This document shows, in pieces, positions 1 to 7,454 of a stretch of 64,000 nucleotides of DNA. The translations under genes were made by a program, and so were the position numbers. Each line of letters begins with the position of its first letter. Within the stretch, counting starts at the first letter, position 1. The notes below the pieces were generated by a model. The model made no database searches. It worked only from the letters and a program-made list of their open reading frames with translations, and was not told the origin of the DNA. Source of the stretch: Sphingosinicella sp. (lineage in GTDB: Bacteria; Pseudomonadota; Alphaproteobacteria; Sphingomonadales; Sphingomonadaceae); contig NZ_JACESP010000001.1 in assembly GCF_013911755.1 (NCBI RefSeq), forward strand, positions 186,001-250,000, in the 5' to 3' direction.

Positions 1-914
1 TTTTCGCGGAGGTTCGCAGCGGTCTTGTCGCCGACCGGCACGACGACCGGAAGCGCCATGCAGCGCTCGCCCGCGGAGCCGAAGGCGGCGCCGGCGAGAT
101 CGTTGACCACTTGGTCGAGATCGGCGTCGGGCATCACGATGCCGTGGTTCTTCGCGCCACCCATCGCCTGCACGCGCTTACCGGCGGCGGCGCCGCGCTG
201 GTAGACGTAGTGCGCGATGTCCGACGAGCCGACGAAGCTCACGGCGTGGATATCGCCATGGTCGAGGATGGCATCCACCGCGCTCTTGTCGCCGTGGACG
301 ACGTTGAGCACGCCCGCCGGAAGCCCTGCTTCCATCATCAGCTTTGCAAGCTCGATCGGCACCGAAGGGTCGCGTTCTGAAGGCTTCAGGATGAAGGCGT
401 TGCCCACCGCGATGGCGACGCCGAACATCCACATCGGGATCATCGCTGGGAAGTTGAACGGCGTGATACCCGCAACGACGCCGAGCGGCTGGCGCATCGA
501 ATAGACGTCGATGCCGGGGCCGGCGCCCTGTGTGTATTCGCCCTTCAGCGCGTGCGGGATGCCACAGGCGAATTCGATGACTTCGAGCCCGCGCTGGATG
601 TCGCCCTTCGAATCGGCGATCACCTTGCCGTGCTCCGACGACAGCAGCTCAGCGAGCCTGTCCATATCGCGCTCGATGAGGCGCTTGAACTCGAACATCA
701 CACGCGCGCGGCGCTGCGGATTGGTCGCGGCCCAGCCGATTTGCGCAGCCTTCGCCACCTCGACCGCGCGGGCGATCTCGGCATCAGTTGCGAACTGGAC
801 GCGCGCCTGCACCTTGCCGGTATTGGGGTTGAACACGTCGCCGAAGCGGCCGCTCGTGCTGCGGACGGTTTCGCCGCCGATGAAAAGGTCGATCTCGCGC
901 AAGGTGCCGGACAT
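1..914 (-). CDS. mmsA: CoA-acylating methylmalonate-semialdehyde dehydrogenase (C-terminus beyond window edge)
   Basis: Oxidises methylmalonate semialdehyde (valine catabolism) or malonate semialdehyde to propionyl-CoA or acetyl-CoA with NAD+ and CoA. The first 304 residues are present; family members have about 500, so roughly 40% lies off the left edge. Visible aldehyde dehydrogenase hallmarks: TPFNFP near residues 151-156, FVGSS near 227-231, GGAKNH near 252-257, and the catalytic cysteine near 285 in GSAGERCMAL, a context typical of the MmsA subfamily rather than other aldehyde dehydrogenases. The start is the ATG at 914. A LysR gene is transcribed away from it across about 118 bases, so that regulator may control it (inference). 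The product name is secure from the motifs. Confidence 0.93.
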   Translation of the reverse strand, partial: MSGTLREIDLFIGGETVRSTSGRFGDVFNPNTGKVQARVQFATDAEIARAVEVAKAAQIGWAATNPQRRARVMFEFKRLIERDMDRLAELLSSEHGKVIADSKGDIQRGLEVIEFACGIPHALKGEYTQGAGPGIDVYSMRQPLGVVAGITPFNFPAMIPMWMFGVAIAVGNAFILKPSERDPSVPIELAKLMMEAGLPAGVLNVVHGDKSAVDAILDHGDIHAVSFVGSSDIAHYVYQRGAAAGKRVQAMGGAKNHGIVMPDADLDQVVNDLAGAAFGSAGERCMALPVVVPVGDKTAANLRE

Positions 915-1032
915 GCTCGTTCCCCAAGGATAGGCCGAAAGTGGCGTTGGCGCGCTTATCGGCTTTCGCATTTCGGCAGGCAATTCCCCAGATTCGCATT
1001 ACGCTGCTGCGATTTTGCAGTATGGAAACCCG

Positions 1033-1914
1033 GTGAATTGGGATGACCTGCGCATTTTCCTGTGCGTCGCACGCACGCAGCGGCTGAATGCGGCGGCGCG
1101 CGAACTGGGCGTCGATGCGACCACGATCGGTCGGCGACTGGCGCGGCTGGAGCGGGACGTGGATGCCACGCTCTTTGAGCAGGGGCCTGCGGGCTATGTG
1201 CTGACCGAGCGCGGCCGCGCGCTTGTGGAGCATGCGGAGGCGGCGGAGCAGGCGGCGCTGCGCTTCGGCGGTGATGTCTCCGGCGAGGCCGGGCCGGGCG
1301 GTACGGTGCGGGTCAGCGTCGTCGAAGGTTTCGGCACATGGATCGTCGCCCGCGCGCTTCCCGATTTCCACCGCCGCCACCCGCGCATCGTTATCGATCT
1401 CGTCGCGGGCAGCGGCGTGCTTAGCCCGTCGCGGCGCGAGGCGGATATCGCCATCATGCTCGCGCGCCCGCAGCACGGGCCTCTCGTCGCACGCAGGCTC
1501 ACGGATTACCGGCTCGGCCTTTATGCGAGCCCCGCCTATCTGGACAGCGCGGGGATGCCCGGCGCGCGCGCCCATCTCCTCGATCACAGCATCGTCGGCT
1601 ACGTGCCCGATCACATTTTCACGCCCGAACTCGATTATCTCGGCGAGGTGCTGCCGGGCCTTGAACCGGCGATCCGCAGCACCAGCATCAATGCGCAGTG
1701 GGAAATGATCGCTGGCGGCGGCGGCATCGGCGTGTTGCCGCGCTTCATGGCTGCCGAAGATGCGCGTCTCGTGCCCGTGCTCGCGGACGACGTTTCCATT
1801 CTGCGCAGCTTCTGGCTGGTGATGCACCGCGACATGCGCCGCTTCGCGCGCATTGCGGCCTTTTCACAGTGGATCGACGAGGCCGTGGCGCAGCGGCGGG
1901 ACGTGTTGCTGTAG
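1033..1914 (+). CDS. LysR-family transcriptional regulator
   Basis: A 293-residue LysR-type regulator. Residues 1-60 form the winged helix-turn-helix (AAARELGVDATTIGRRLARLE), followed by an effector-binding domain from about residue 90 to the end. I take the GTG at 1033 (protein begins MNWDDLRIF) because this is where LysR proteins usually start; an in-frame TTG at 1015 would add six residues. It diverges from mmsA, and LysR proteins often control the neighbouring divergent gene and themselves. The ligand is unknown. It ends one base before the convergent antiporter gene ends. Confidence 0.9.
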   Translation: MNWDDLRIFLCVARTQRLNAAARELGVDATTIGRRLARLERDVDATLFEQGPAGYVLTERGRALVEHAEAAEQAALRFGGDVSGEAGPGGTVRVSVVEGFGTWIVARALPDFHRRHPRIVIDLVAGSGVLSPSRREADIAIMLARPQHGPLVARRLTDYRLGLYASPAYLDSAGMPGARAHLLDHSIVGYVPDHIFTPELDYLGEVLPGLEPAIRSTSINAQWEMIAGGGGIGVLPRFMAAEDARLVPVLADDVSILRSFWLVMHRDMRRFARIAAFSQWIDEAVAQRRDVLL

Positions 1915-1915
1915 T

Positions 1916-3733
1916 CTACGCGCTGCGTTCCGGCACCATGTCATCGTCGTCGATAGCCTGCGGGATTTCGCCGAGACCTTCGTTCGCGGGCAGCGGATAG
2001 GTGCCGTAAGTCAGGTCGAGCCCCGCACGAAGATCGCCGCTCGCGACCTGAAGGGCGAGACGTTCGCTGTCGCGCTGGCGATATTCTGCTTCGATCTCGT
2101 CGATGGACTTGTCATCGACGTCGGCGGCTTTCAACGCCGCGCGGCCCATCACCACAGCGCTCTCATGCACCTCGCGCACCACCGCGTCGCAGTCGGCGTT
2201 GACAAGCTGGATGACGTGGCGCCGGTCGAACGCGCGGATCAGTATCTTCAGATTGGGGAATGCGCGGCGCACGGCGCCGAGCATCTCGTTCGTCATCTGG
2301 TGGCCGTCATTGCAATAGATGAGCAGGCGCGCTTCCTCCGCACCCGCGATTCGCAGCACATCGAGACGGGTGCCGTCGCCGTAGTAGACCTTCTGGCCGA
2401 AACGGCCGGAAAGCTCGATCTGCCCTGGCTTGCGGTCGATGAGCGTCACGGGGATGCCGCGCGCGGCGAGAAGCTGGTTCACGGTCTGGCCGAAACGGCC
2501 GTAGCCCACGATGATCGCCGGCGCGTTCTCGGCCTTTTCGGGGCCGTCGACATCGTGGCCGTCATCCTCGCGCTCGATGAGCCTGTCGACCCCGGCGATG
2601 AGAAGTGGTGTCAGCGCCATTGAGACGGTGACGGCGGCGGCGAACAGGCTGGAGGCTTCAGAGGCGAGCAGCATACCGCTTTCGGCCGCTGTCAGCACGA
2701 CGAAGGCGAACTCGCCGCCCTGCGCGAGATGAACGCCCGTGAGCGCTGCATCCCGCCAGTTCGAACCGAACAGGCGGGCGAGGACGGCGATCACGGTGAA
2801 TTTTACTCCGAGCAGGATGAGGACATACAGCAGGATGCGGGCCGGCTCCTGGAGAATGATCGACAGGTCGAGCATCATGCCGACGGCCATGAAGAACAGG
2901 CCCAGCAGGAGGCCCCGGAACGGGTCGATATCCGCCTCCACCTCGTGCCGGTAAGGGCTGTCCGCGAGCATCACGCCCGCGATGAACGCGCCGAGCGCCA
3001 TCGAAAGGCCGAAGCTCGCCATCAGGAAGGCCGAGCCCACGACCATCAGCAGCGCACCGATCACGAACACCTCACGCGTTCCCGTCTGTGCGATCAGGCG
3101 GAACAGCGGGCTCACGAGGAAGCGCCCGGCGAGCACGAGTGCGCCAATCGCGACGAGCGACTTCCACACGATCTCCCAGCCCTCGGGCGTATCGGGCGTC
3201 GGCGTGCGGGAGAGAGCGGTGGTGACGATCAGCAGCGGGACGATCGCGAGATCCTGCATCAGGTGGATCGAGATGATGCGCGTGCCGAGCGGCGTGTTGA
3301 TCTTGCCCTGATCGCGCAGGATCTGCACGTCGAGCGCGGTGGAGGAGAGGGCGAGGGCAAGCCCGATGACGAGCGCCGCCTGCCAGGTGAACTCGGTGGT
3401 GACGAGTAGTGCGCCGGTGATCGCGAACCCGCACAGCAGCACCTGCGCGCTGCCCAGCCCGAAGATATCATAGCGCAGATCCCACAGGCGTTTGGGACGC
3501 AGTTCGAGCCCGATCACGAACAGCAGCAACACGACGCCGAACTCGGCGAAGGTAAGCGTCGCTTCAGGATCCGTGACGAGGCCGAGCAGATGCGGCCCGA
3601 TGATCATGCCCGCGACGAGATAGCCGACCACCGCGCCGAGCTTCAGCCTGTGAAACAACGGCACCACCGCGACCGCCGCCGCGAGATACACGACACCGTC
3701 GCGAAGTAGGGTCGAATCGCCGCCGACCGCCAT
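1916..3733 (-). CDS. CPA2-family cation:proton antiporter with RCK domain (KefB/KefC-like)
   Basis: A 605-residue inner-membrane antiporter that probably exchanges K+ or Na+ for protons. Residues 1 to about 390 hold some 12 hydrophobic segments of the Na+/H+ exchanger fold. An RCK/TrkA-N nucleotide-binding domain begins near residue 406 with VGYGRFGQ, the Rossmann glycine motif, and runs to about 525. The acidic C-terminal tail has no assigned role. The start is the ATG at 3733; an upstream in-frame ATG at 3814 would run into the divergent gene. No KefF/KefG ancillary oxidoreductase is adjacent, so true glutathione gating as in E. coli KefC cannot be claimed. Confidence 0.9.
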   Translation of the reverse strand: MAVGGDSTLLRDGVVYLAAAVAVVPLFHRLKLGAVVGYLVAGMIIGPHLLGLVTDPEATLTFAEFGVVLLLFVIGLELRPKRLWDLRYDIFGLGSAQVLLCGFAITGALLVTTEFTWQAALVIGLALALSSTALDVQILRDQGKINTPLGTRIISIHLMQDLAIVPLLIVTTALSRTPTPDTPEGWEIVWKSLVAIGALVLAGRFLVSPLFRLIAQTGTREVFVIGALLMVVGSAFLMASFGLSMALGAFIAGVMLADSPYRHEVEADIDPFRGLLLGLFFMAVGMMLDLSIILQEPARILLYVLILLGVKFTVIAVLARLFGSNWRDAALTGVHLAQGGEFAFVVLTAAESGMLLASEASSLFAAAVTVSMALTPLLIAGVDRLIEREDDGHDVDGPEKAENAPAIIVGYGRFGQTVNQLLAARGIPVTLIDRKPGQIELSGRFGQKVYYGDGTRLDVLRIAGAEEARLLIYCNDGHQMTNEMLGAVRRAFPNLKILIRAFDRRHVIQLVNADCDAVVREVHESAVVMGRAALKAADVDDKSIDEIEAEYRQRDSERLALQVASGDLRAGLDLTYGTYPLPANEGLGEIPQAIDDDDMVPERSA

Positions 3734-3812
3734 CAGCGCGCGGTCCGATTTGCGATGCGCGGGGCAGGCCGGTAGATACGAAGGGAGCAAAACGGAGGCA
3801 TCGTCACCGGTC

Positions 3813-4286
3813 ATGAAAATCGAGGAAGATAGCCCACAGGTACGCTTCCCGCCGCCGCTCGTCTACGCCGGGATGCTGCTTCTGGGGCTCGGAATCGGGC
3901 GCCTGCTCGACGATCCGCCGATCGGGCTCGACATCAAGGTCGCGAGTTTTGCCGGCATGATTCTGGCCATCGCGGGGCTCGGCCTCATCTTCGCGGCGCT
4001 GCTGCGCTTCCGGCGGGCGGGCACGAATCCGGAGCCGTGGCGGCAGACGACGGCGTTCGTGGCGAGCGGCGTCTATCGCTGGACGCGCAATCCCATGTAC
4101 CTGGGCATGGCGCTGATCTTCGCGGGGCTGGCGCTCATCTTCGACAGCCTTGCAACGCTGCTGCTGCTTCCCTTCGTGGTGATCCTGATCGACCGGCAGG
4201 TGATCGCGCGCGAGGAGCGCTATCTCGAAGCGAAATTCGGGGACGACTACCGCGCGTACAAGGACAAGGTCAGGCGCTGGCTGTAA
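3813..4286 (+). CDS. Isoprenylcysteine carboxyl methyltransferase-like membrane protein
   Basis: A 157-residue integral membrane protein of the ICMT/PEMT-like methyltransferase family. It has four or so hydrophobic segments (about residues 16-33, 43-65, 97-115, 118-130). The C-terminal half carries the family signature: GVYRWTRNPMYLG near residues 88-100, then a basic-acidic stretch with E-E-R-Y and DDYRAYKDKVRRW. Bacterial members methylate unknown small molecules or lipids with SAM, so the substrate cannot be stated. The ATG at 3813 gives the usual length. Its last 17 bases overlap the convergent scaffold-protein gene. Confidence 0.85.
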   Translation: MKIEEDSPQVRFPPPLVYAGMLLLGLGIGRLLDDPPIGLDIKVASFAGMILAIAGLGLIFAALLRFRRAGTNPEPWRQTTAFVASGVYRWTRNPMYLGMALIFAGLALIFDSLATLLLLPFVVILIDRQVIAREERYLEAKFGDDYRAYKDKVRRWL

Positions 4287-4707
4287 CCGCCGCGTCTTCC
4301 GCCGCGCTCGCGGCTGCATCGAAGGCGAGCAGGATCGAGGGGTGGCGCGCCTTGTAGGCCTGCGCCGGGCGGAAGATTTCGAGGTCCGGCCAGCCTTCCG
4401 GCGCGCCGCCTTCTCCCTTCAGGAATGCGGCGAGCGCGACGTGCGCGGCACGGAGTTCCGTGGCCGATCTGCCGAGCACGCCAGCGCCGAGGATCGAAGC
4501 CGAGGCCTGCCCGAGCGCACACGCGCGTACCTCCTGCCCGAATACGGCCACACGGCCTTCGGCGTCGAGACCCACGTCGGCGGTGACACGGCTGCCGCAG
4601 ATCGGCGAGACCTTGCGGCTCGTGCCCTGCGGCGCGGCAAGGCGCATCTGGTGCGGGATCGTCGCGGCGAGGCGCAGGATCGCGGTGTTGTAGAGCGGTT
4701 CGGACAT
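4270..4707 (-). CDS. NifU/IscU-like iron-sulfur cluster scaffold protein (reduced ligand set)
   Basis: A 145-residue protein with the IscU/NifU-N fold pattern. Cysteines at positions 37 (SPICGSR) and 63 (VRACALGQAS) match the first two cluster-ligand positions of IscU. These are its only cysteines: the third ligand cysteine is absent and the aspartate normally two residues after the first cysteine is a serine. Databases usually label alphaproteobacterial relatives 'iron-sulfur cluster assembly scaffold protein', but scaffold activity is unproven for this form. It lies 29 bases after mlaF and is probably the last gene of the alr-mlaE-mlaF transcript. Confidence 0.8.
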   Translation of the reverse strand: MSEPLYNTAILRLAATIPHQMRLAAPQGTSRKVSPICGSRVTADVGLDAEGRVAVFGQEVRACALGQASASILGAGVLGRSATELRAAHVALAAFLKGEGGAPEGWPDLEIFRPAQAYKARHPSILLAFDAAASAAEDAAVTASA

Positions 4708-4736
4708 CGCGGCCGATATAGGGTGGACGGGCGCCG

Positions 4737-5507
4737 CTAGCCAGCCTCACCGTCTTCGGCGCGGCCGTGGACGAAGCGGTCGACATAGTCGTTGCCGCTG
4801 TTTTCGAGGTCGGCGACCTTGCCTTCCCAGTGGATGCGGCCGTCCTTCAGCATGGCGACGCGGTCGGCGATGCGGCGCGCGCTCGCCATGTCGTGCGTGA
4901 TGGTGACGGCAGTGACGCCGAGATCGGTGACGAGGCTGCGGATCAGCCGGTTGATCGTATCCGCGCGGATCGGATCTAGGCCCGTGGTGGGCTCGTCGAA
5001 GAAAATGATCTCCGGTTCCGCCGCGATGGCGCGGGCGAGCGCGACGCGCTTCTGCATCCCGCCCGAAAGCTCGGAAGGCTTCAGGTCCGCGACCGGCGCA
5101 TCGAGACCGACCTTCGCAAGCAGATCGACCGCCTTCGCGTGCATCGCCTTCGCGTTTGTGGCGCGGCCGCGCGTTAGCGCAAAGGTGATGTTGCGCCACA
5201 CAGGGAGCGAATCGAACAGTGCGCCGCCTTGGAACAACATGCCGATGCGGTTCCGAAGCTCCGTGCGCTCGGCGCGCGAGGCACCGGCGAGGTCGACGCC
5301 GTCCAGCCGGATCGTGCCGCCGTCGATCGGCAGGATACCGAGCACGCACTTCAGCATCACCGATTTGCCGGTGCCGGACCCGCCGATGACCACGAGCGAT
5401 TCGCCCGGTTCTACCTTCAGGTCTATGTGATCGAGAACCACCTTCGGCCCGAACGTCTTGCGGACCCCGACAAGCTCGATGCTGCCGCCGCGCATCTCCG
5501 CGCTCAT
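4737..5507 (-). CDS. mlaF: ABC transporter ATP-binding protein, MlaF type
   Basis: A 256-residue ATPase of the Mla/Ttg2 phospholipid-trafficking family, working at the cytoplasmic face of the inner membrane with the MlaE permease to move lipids between the membranes. Walker A is GGSGTGKS (about residues 38-45), the ABC signature is LSGGMQKR, and Walker B is IIFFDEPTTGLDP. The TTGLDPI sequence is typical of MlaF. The start is the ATG at 5507, overlapping the mlaE stop by four bases, which implies translational coupling. No mlaD, mlaC or mlaB lies beside it. Confidence 0.92.
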   Translation of the reverse strand: MSAEMRGGSIELVGVRKTFGPKVVLDHIDLKVEPGESLVVIGGSGTGKSVMLKCVLGILPIDGGTIRLDGVDLAGASRAERTELRNRIGMLFQGGALFDSLPVWRNITFALTRGRATNAKAMHAKAVDLLAKVGLDAPVADLKPSELSGGMQKRVALARAIAAEPEIIFFDEPTTGLDPIRADTINRLIRSLVTDLGVTAVTITHDMASARRIADRVAMLKDGRIHWEGKVADLENSGNDYVDRFVHGRAEDGEAG

Positions 5508-6289
5508 GTGCCGAACACCAGCACGGTGATGATGAGGTTCGCGAGCAGGATCAGCACGAACGCGCTGACGACGGCGTTCGTCGTCGAGCGCCCGACGCCC
5601 GCCGCGCCGCCCATGCTGCGGAAGCCGTGGTAGCAGCCCATCATCGCGATGATGAAGCCGAACACCGCCGCCTTCACGAGGCTCGACGAGACGTCGTCCC
5701 ACTCGAGGTACTGGCGCGTCGTGGCGAGGTAGGAGGTGACGTTGAAGCCGAGCCGCTGCGTGCCGATGAGGAAGCCGCCCATCACCCCGAGCGCGTTCGA
5801 AACGAGCACGAGCAGCGGCAGCACGAGCACGGCAGCGACGAGACGCGGCGCGATCAGATACTGGAACGGGTCCGTCCGCAGCGTCGTCAGTGCATCGATC
5901 TGTTCGGTGACGCGCATCGTGCCGAGTTCCGCCGCCATCGCGGAGGACACGCGGCCCGCCACCATCAGCCCGCCGAGCACGGGGCCGAGCTCGCGCACGA
6001 TCGCGATGACGGTGACGGCGGGCACGGTGCTTTCCGCATTGAAGCGGCTACCGCCGACGAAAATCTGCTGCGCGAGTGCCGCGCCGGTGAACACGGCGGT
6101 GAGGCCGACGACCGGCAGCGAGAACCAGCCGATGATCAGCATCTGCTCCAGGAGCCGGCCGAAATAATAGGGCGGACGCACGGCGGCGCCGAGCGCACGC
6201 AGCGTGAACAGCGCGACGCGGCCGATGCTGGCAAGCGCGGCGAGCGTGGCGCGGCCCGGATGGGCGAAGAAAGCGACGAGTGCGTTCAT
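5504..6289 (-). CDS. mlaE: MlaE-family lipid ABC transporter permease
   Basis: A 261-residue inner-membrane permease with about five hydrophobic segments. The diagnostic MlaE core is visible: a region around residues 95-150 with RELGPVLGGLMVAGR and AAELGTMRVTEQIDAL. It partners with MlaF in the same operon. Its start overlaps the alr stop by four bases and its stop overlaps the mlaF start by four bases, so alr, mlaE and mlaF are translationally coupled. The periplasmic lipid-binding MlaD subunit must be encoded elsewhere, if present. Confidence 0.93.
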   Translation of the reverse strand: MNALVAFFAHPGRATLAALASIGRVALFTLRALGAAVRPPYYFGRLLEQMLIIGWFSLPVVGLTAVFTGAALAQQIFVGGSRFNAESTVPAVTVIAIVRELGPVLGGLMVAGRVSSAMAAELGTMRVTEQIDALTTLRTDPFQYLIAPRLVAAVLVLPLLVLVSNALGVMGGFLIGTQRLGFNVTSYLATTRQYLEWDDVSSSLVKAAVFGFIIAMMGCYHGFRSMGGAAGVGRSTTNAVVSAFVLILLANLIITVLVFGT

Positions 6290-7308
6290 GCGTAGACGCG
6301 CTCATAGCGGGCGCCGAGCCCAGTCAGCAACTCATACTCGGAAATTCCGGACTGGGCGGCGGCTTCGGCAAGGTTGTAGGCAATGTCCACCCAGTCGCCC
6401 GGCGCCACGGCCGGGGTGTCAGTAATGTCGATGATGATCATGTCCATCGACACACGCCCCACGACAGGCGCGCGCTTGCCGCCAATGAGGGCCGCACCGG
6501 TGTTTGAAAAGCCCCGCAGATAGCCATCCGCATAGCCGATGTTGAGCACCGCGAGGCGGCTGTCGCGCGCCGCCGTCCACGTCGCGCCGTAGCCTGCTGA
6601 GTCGCCGGCGGGCACGTCGCGGCACTGGATCACGCGCGCGGAGGGAAACACGACCTGGTGCAGGCCCGCGCTGCCGCCATAAAGCCCGATGCCGGGGCGC
6701 ACGTGGCCGAAGGCATAATCGTGCCCGAGGAAGATGCCCGCGGTGTTCGCCAGCGCGCCGCGGATGCCGAGTGCCACGACCACCGCTTCAAAGCGATCGC
6801 GCTGCAGCCCGTTCAGCGGATGCTCCGGCAGGTCCGCGCAGGCGAGGTGAGAGTGAACGGTGTCCACATCCATCCCCGCAAACATCTCGGTGCAGAAGCC
6901 GCGCCAGTCGAGGCCGAGACGGTTCATGCCGGTGTCCACCATGATGTCGCAGCGCCGGCCTTGGCCGTGGGCGCGCCACAGGGCCACTTGCTCGGGGCTG
7001 ACGAGTACGGGGTCCGCGTCGATGGAAAGCGCGGCCGGAAGATCGCCGGCATCGACGCCGTGAAGCACCTTCACGCGTAGGTCCGGCGGGTGACCTGCGA
7101 GCGCTCCGGCCTCCTGCCAGTTCGACACGTAAGCCGTCCGGCAGCCTTCGGCGTAAAGGCGGTCCATCACGGCCTTTGCTCCGAGGCCGTAGCCGTTCGC
7201 CTTTACCGCAGCGCCGGCATCCACGCCGGAAAGAGCGCGGAGCTGCCGCCAGTTGGCTGCAAGTGCGTCGAGGTCGATGCGGAGGCGGAGAGGAGACGGC
7301 GGGTTCAT
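6286..7308 (-). CDS. alr: Alanine racemase
   Basis: A 340-residue PLP enzyme that interconverts L- and D-alanine, supplying D-Ala for the Ddl ligase encoded in the dcw cluster of this window. The PLP lysine is K36 in AVKANGYG. The second catalytic base is the tyrosine of the SAGYGATW motif (about residue 247), and the C-terminal VGRVSMDM motif is present. It is the first gene of the alr-mlaE-mlaF-scaffold operon. The region ahead of it is shared with divergent radA and carries a palindrome and an SOS box. Confidence 0.95.
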   Translation of the reverse strand: MNPPSPLRLRIDLDALAANWRQLRALSGVDAGAAVKANGYGLGAKAVMDRLYAEGCRTAYVSNWQEAGALAGHPPDLRVKVLHGVDAGDLPAALSIDADPVLVSPEQVALWRAHGQGRRCDIMVDTGMNRLGLDWRGFCTEMFAGMDVDTVHSHLACADLPEHPLNGLQRDRFEAVVVALGIRGALANTAGIFLGHDYAFGHVRPGIGLYGGSAGLHQVVFPSARVIQCRDVPAGDSAGYGATWTAARDSRLAVLNIGYADGYLRGFSNTGAALIGGKRAPVVGRVSMDMIIIDITDTPAVAPGDWVDIAYNLAEAAAQSGISEYELLTGLGARYERVYA

Positions 7309-7371
7309 GTGTGAGGACGGATAGCCGTGCAGCCCCTGATGCGCAAATGCCTGTTGGGGGTGGCGAGTATC

Positions 7372-7394
7372 CCCTCTTCCCGGCCGGGAGAGGG
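7372..7394. repeat. Near-perfect palindrome in the alr/radA divergent region
   Basis: The left arm CCCTCTTCCCGG (7372-7383) meets the right arm CCGGGAGAGGG (7384-7394) with one unpaired base. It lies between two divergent genes, so it is unlikely to be a terminator for either. It may be a dispersed palindromic repeat copy or an operator. No second copy was noticed in this window. Confidence 0.55.
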
Positions 7395-7422
7395 AGTTGT
7401 GTTTCGTGCGGGTGATCGATAT

Positions 7423-7437
7423 GTTCTTTTTATGTTC
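7423..7437 (+). promoter_or_regulatory. Probable LexA (SOS) box upstream of radA
   Basis: The sequence reads GTTC, seven bases (TTTTTAT), GTTC, exactly the direct-repeat GTTC-N7-GTTC operator known for alphaproteobacterial LexA. It ends 17 bases before the radA start codon, where a bound repressor would block transcription or its early steps. radA is a recombination repair gene, so SOS control is plausible. LexA itself is not in this window. Confidence 0.7.
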
Positions 7438-7454
7438 TTGATCTCGGGTGGTGA

